Shown here in pieces: positions 13,828 to 16,603 of a stretch of DNA of 16,603 nt; positions within the stretch are counted from its first letter, which is position 1, and every line of letters begins with the position of its first letter. Under the pieces are notes generated by a model. It did no database searches. It saw only the letters and a list, made by a program, of their open reading frames with translations, and was not told the DNA's origin. The DNA is taken from assembly GCA_044426085.1 (NCBI GenBank), contig JAWXUU010000024.1, positions 1 through 16,603 of the forward strand, given 5' to 3'. This DNA comes from JAWXUU01 sp044426085 (lineage in GTDB: Bacteria > Bacillota > Clostridia > Christensenellales > CAMQZB01). Made by a program: the position numbers and the translations under genes.

Positions 13828-15093
13828 TTATTTACCCTCATTAATTTTTTTTACTGTTTCAAACATTTTTGCTACGTTTTCTGCAGGTGCTTTTGCAACG
13901 ATATTATGGATAGAACTGAAAACAAATCCGCCACCAGGTGCAAAAATTTCGCATCTTTTGGCAACTTCTGCTTCAACTTCTTCTTTGCTGCCAAATGGCA
14001 ATGTTTTTTGAGTGTCTATTCCCCCGCCCCAGAAAACAAGTTTATCACCATATTTTTCTTTCAACATTTTTGGATCCATTCCAGCAGCACTGCATTGAAC
14101 TGGGTTCAAAATATCAGTTCCGCTTTCAATCATGTCGTCAAGCAAGTTCACAATTGAACCGCATGAGTGATAGAATGTTTTCCAAGATGTGTTTTGGTGA
14201 ACCCAATCGTTCACTTTTTTGAAATATGGTTTGTAAAACTCGCGATACATATCTGGCGAGATAAGTTCTCCGTTTTGACTTCCAAAATCCGTGCCACCCA
14301 TGACGGCAACCTGAATTCTATCGCCCACAGCTTGTTTATAGATTTCCAAATTCTTGATTGCAACTTCCGCTTGATAAGAAAACAACTCGTGAATATATTC
14401 AGGATAGAGATAGTGTGCCATCATGAAATCTTCGTATCTTCTTATACCTTTTGGCGAAAGAAGTCCAACACCAGGAAGGGATGCTGCGTCGCCAATACCC
14501 ATACCTCCAAAAATTCCAACGATACCAAGCTGGGTATTATTATATAGGTCGATTGAATCTTCTTCAATCCTTCGCGCAACATAATCTGAATACACTGCGT
14601 ATTGATCTTTCCAATGGCTGAGCGCATCCAAATCATCTTCGTCCATTTCGCCTACTCTGTCGATTCCGTCAAAGAAATCACCTGTTGCTGGCATCATGGC
14701 ACTTGGCGAGTAGTTTCTGTTTCCTTGCGGATAAACTAGAATTTCACCTTTTTCGTTTTTATCATATTCAAAACCGCCCGCCATCAAAACGTTTGTTCCG
14801 TCAGGCATTTGCCACGGCTTGAAATCTTTGTTTTCTATTCCAAAATTATTCATTGGTCTCCAAAGACCAATACAATCTCCGCCAACAATATTGCGGATAT
14901 CTTCTTCCACCACTCCAAGCATTTGCATACATTCTTGAACTTTGACTGGCTTTTTATCTAAACCGTAAAACTCGCGAAGTTTTGACAGTGTAGAGCAAGC
15001 AATCCCCGTTTGGGGACTGCCTCCCATATCCACAACTATTTTATCGGGCTGTCTGTGATTGATTGTTTCAATAAGTCTTTCCCTGCTAGTCAT
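13828..15093 (-). CDS. URO-D/MtaA-superfamily protein, possible methyltransferase
   Basis: This 421-residue protein has the uroporphyrinogen decarboxylase fold (MTSRERLIETINHRQPDKIVVD opening is typical), but it is too long for HemE and sits in a sugar operon, so heme synthesis is unlikely. The superfamily also holds zinc-dependent methyltransferases such as MtaA/MtbA, which bind zinc through His-x-Cys...Cys. Here FYHSCGS gives His 309 and Cys 311; near the usual third ligand the sequence is FVFSSIHNI (391-398), so His 396 or Cys 334 would have to serve. GGTDFGSQNGELISPDMYREF (267-287) and NPVQCSAAGMDPKMLKEKYGD are also family-like. No corrinoid-binding protein is visible nearby. Demethylation of an O-methylated sugar is an attractive but unproven role. 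GGGGAG lies nine bases before the ATG; the gene follows the aldolase by 24 bases. Confidence 0.8.
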   Translation of the reverse strand: MTSRERLIETINHRQPDKIVVDMGGSPQTGIACSTLSKLREFYGLDKKPVKVQECMQMLGVVEEDIRNIVGGDCIGLWRPMNNFGIENKDFKPWQMPDGTNVLMAGGFEYDKNEKGEILVYPQGNRNYSPSAMMPATGDFFDGIDRVGEMDEDDLDALSHWKDQYAVYSDYVARRIEEDSIDLYNNTQLGIVGIFGGMGIGDAASLPGVGLLSPKGIRRYEDFMMAHYLYPEYIHELFSYQAEVAIKNLEIYKQAVGDRIQVAVMGGTDFGSQNGELISPDMYREFYKPYFKKVNDWVHQNTSWKTFYHSCGSIVNLLDDMIESGTDILNPVQCSAAGMDPKMLKEKYGDKLVFWGGGIDTQKTLPFGSKEEVEAEVAKRCEIFAPGGGFVFSSIHNIVAKAPAENVAKMFETVKKINEGK

Positions 15094-15117
15094 GATTTCT
15101 CTCTCCCCTTAAAAAGC

Positions 15118-15969
15118 TTAGGCTTTACCTGCTGAGTTTGAAAGTTCGATGATTTTTTTCACGTCTTCTTTAAGTGCGTCAGACGCTTCTTTCATTGCAA
15201 CGAAACTTCTGCCGTTCTTTTCTTTGGCAATCGCATCAGCAAGGTGCTCCATATATTGGAAACGGATTTGTGTTCCAAAGTTGATTTTTGAAACGCCCAT
15301 TTCAAGAGATTTTTTGATGATATCGTGGTTCATGCCTGTGCAGCCGTGAAGAACTAGCGGAATATCTGAAAATTTTGCAACTTCTTCCAAAATTTCTAGA
15401 TGAATTGTTGGTTCTTCAGTGTAGTAGCCGTGCGCGTTACCAATACCAATTGCTAGAGCATCTGGTTGGCAAAGGTCTAGGAATTTTTTCACGTCTTCAA
15501 CTTTCACGGTGTTTGTTGCTGTCACGCCACTTTTGATTTCGTCAAGGCGGAGAAGTTCGCCGATTTCTGCTTCTACTGTTGCATCTTGTGCATGAGCAAG
15601 TGCGATGACTTCGTTTGTGATTTTTGCGTTTTCTTCGATTGGAAGAAGTGAGCCGTCGTACATCACTGATGTGAATTTATGTCCAAGACATTCTTCGCAA
15701 ATTGCAGCACTGTCGCCGTGGTCGAGGTGGATTGCAACGGGAACAGATACGTGATCTGCCCACCATTTGCCCACTTCATAGAAATAATCGTGTCCTGCAT
15801 ATGCTCCTGTTGCAACATAGTGTGCAAGAATCATTGGACTTTTTGTTTCTTCAGCTGCAAGGCAACATGCACGAATGATATCGTAGTTGCCACCTTGAGT
15901 GTTTATCGCTGGAACTGCATAGTCGCTTTTGCGTGCTTTTTCCAACATATCTTTCATATTTACTAACAT
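15118..15969 (-). CDS. Class II (zinc) ketose-bisphosphate aldolase, FbaA/GatY/KbaY family
   Basis: A 283-residue cytosolic enzyme that should cleave a ketose phosphate or bisphosphate into dihydroxyacetone phosphate and an aldehyde. HLDHGD (81-86) carries the catalytic Asp 83 and zinc ligand His 84; the other zinc histidines are His 180 (GNAHGYY) and His 208 (LVLHG). SVMYDGSLLP (101-110) and VEAEIGELL (132-140) are standard motifs. The phosphate loop reads HGCTGM, where HGGSG or HGASG is usual, and the later strand is KINFGTQIRF instead of the common KINIDTELR type, so the substrate may not be fructose- or tagatose-1,6-bisphosphate. The ATG at 15969 has GGAG five bases upstream; a second in-frame ATG is four codons later. 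It follows the permease stop by 12 bases. Next to an isomerase-like gene it probably acts on a side-chain sugar. Confidence 0.93.
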   Translation of the reverse strand: MLVNMKDMLEKARKSDYAVPAINTQGGNYDIIRACCLAAEETKSPMILAHYVATGAYAGHDYFYEVGKWWADHVSVPVAIHLDHGDSAAICEECLGHKFTSVMYDGSLLPIEENAKITNEVIALAHAQDATVEAEIGELLRLDEIKSGVTATNTVKVEDVKKFLDLCQPDALAIGIGNAHGYYTEEPTIHLEILEEVAKFSDIPLVLHGCTGMNHDIIKKSLEMGVSKINFGTQIRFQYMEHLADAIAKEKNGRSFVAMKEASDALKEDVKKIIELSNSAGKA

Positions 15970-15981
15970 ATTTACTCCTTT

Positions 15982-16603
15982 TTAGCCCTTCACTGCACCT
16001 TGTGTTAATCCGCTTACCATATATTTTTGGAAGAAGAAGAATATAAACACCATAGGGAGCGTTGAAACAACTGAAATACTATTTACAAGTGACCAGTCTG
16101 ATACGTCGCCGAGGTATCTATATGAAATACCTTGTGACAATGTCCACATATCATTTGATTGGATAAGCGTTACTGCGTGGAGATAATCGTCCCATGTCAT
16201 AAGGAATGAATATAGTCCAACTGCAAGAAGTCCTGGAAGCACTAGCGGTGCAACCACTTGGAAAAGCGTTCTCACCCTGCCCGCACCATCGATATATGCC
16301 GCTTCCTCAAGTGCTTTTGGCACGTTATCAAAGAATGAAGCCATCAGCGTTATAGAAAACGGAATTTGCGTTGCTGTCACTGCAAGAATAAGACCCGCGT
16401 GAGTGTTCAAAAGACCGAATGTGTTCATCAATCCATAAAGTGAGATAAGACGAGATACAACCGGGAACATTTGTGAGAATATCAAAGTTGCAATAACCCA
16501 TTTGTTCCATTTAATCTTTATTCTTGAAAGTGCGTATCCAGCAAAGATTGCAATAAAGCAAACCAAGATTGAAGCACATCCAGCAACGATGAAGTTGTTT
16601 TTA
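15982..16603 (-). CDS. CUT1-family carbohydrate ABC transporter permease, MalG-like (N-terminus beyond window)
   Basis: 206 residues are visible and the frame is open at the window edge, so the start and first membrane span are missing; the TTG at 16566 is only an internal Leu codon. It is an inner-membrane subunit of a sugar importer. Visible membrane segments include FIVAGCASILVCFIAIFAGY, a span near VIATLIFSQMFPVVS, one at HAGLILAVTATQIPFSI, one at LVLPGLLAVGLYSFL, and the last at ISVVSTLPMVFIFFFFQ. The cytoplasmic EAA loop that docks on the ATPase reads EEAAYIDGAGRVRTLFQVV followed by APL. The terminal GLTQGAVKG is the usual end of MalG-type permeases. The partner permease and binding protein should lie upstream, outside the window. 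It is translated as part of the operon with the aldolase, URO-D-like and isomerase-like genes. Confidence 0.95.
   Translation of the reverse strand, partial: KNNFIVAGCASILVCFIAIFAGYALSRIKIKWNKWVIATLIFSQMFPVVSRLISLYGLMNTFGLLNTHAGLILAVTATQIPFSITLMASFFDNVPKALEEAAYIDGAGRVRTLFQVVAPLVLPGLLAVGLYSFLMTWDDYLHAVTLIQSNDMWTLSQGISYRYLGDVSDWSLVNSISVVSTLPMVFIFFFFQKYMVSGLTQGAVKG

Noticed and set aside
13828..15093. HemE, uroporphyrinogen decarboxylase for heme synthesis
   Set aside because: Longer than HemE, has an HxC motif of the methyltransferase branch, and lies in a sugar operon with no heme genes.
16328..16566. TTG at 16566 as the permease start
   Set aside because: The frame continues upstream to the window edge with membrane-like residues (KNNFIVAGCASI), and MalG-type proteins need an N-terminal span that is missing here.

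Overview
The window looks like a chromosomal segment of an uncultured low-to-moderate GC Clostridia-like Firmicute, probably gut-associated. The support is a long type-2 isoleucyl-tRNA synthetase with a KMSKH signature, strong AGGAGG-type ribosome binding sites, TTGACA/TATAAT promoters, a CUT1 sugar ABC permease in a catabolic operon, a secreted GLUG-repeat protein, and many intergenic hairpin repeats. TAA, TAG and TGA are all used as stops, so the standard bacterial code applies. I see no rRNA, tRNA, CRISPR array, transposase or phage gene.

Layout from left to right. (1) 1-1041, minus: the N-terminal 347 residues of a secreted GLUG-repeat surface protein with its own promoter. (2) 1042-1608: a repeat-rich gap with a 29-bp inverted pair of REP-like hairpins, two terminator-like hairpins and one copy of a roughly 65-bp dispersed repeat. 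(3) 6376-1609, minus: a translation/RNA-modification operon of ileS, an RlmI-like methyltransferase and an RluA-family pseudouridine synthase. The stop of ileS abuts the start of the methyltransferase (TAAATG). (4) 6377-6856: a divergent promoter region holding a 35-nt perfect palindrome and a second, inverted copy of the dispersed repeat. (5) 6857-7954, plus: ychF with a textbook terminator. (6) 12175-8121, minus: an AT-rich four-gene operon with its own strong promoter. It encodes a 121-aa orphan, a PD-(D/E)XK nuclease, a 593-aa three-part protein (possible FtsZ/tubulin-like N-terminus, DnaQ/PolC-type exonuclease domain with a degraded active site, and a C-terminal domain with a PRGRV motif), and a second PD-(D/E)XK nuclease that resembles the PGN_0703 family. 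(7) 16603-12484, minus: the distal part of a sugar-catabolic operon, with a CUT1 permease (5' end outside the window), a class II ketose-bisphosphate aldolase, a URO-D/MtaA-superfamily protein and an L-fucose/L-arabinose isomerase-like protein, ended by a rho-independent terminator.

How the parts work together. The sugar operon imports a carbohydrate, isomerises it and cleaves it; the URO-D-like protein suggests a methyl or methoxy group may be handled as well. The ileS operon is housekeeping. The four-gene operon at 8121-12225 is the best candidate for an undescribed system: two nucleases surround a multidomain protein whose exonuclease fold seems to have lost several catalytic residues. That is compatible with a sensor or scaffold in a defence or DNA-processing system. 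No function has been shown, and the domain calls for the large protein rest on motif reading by eye.
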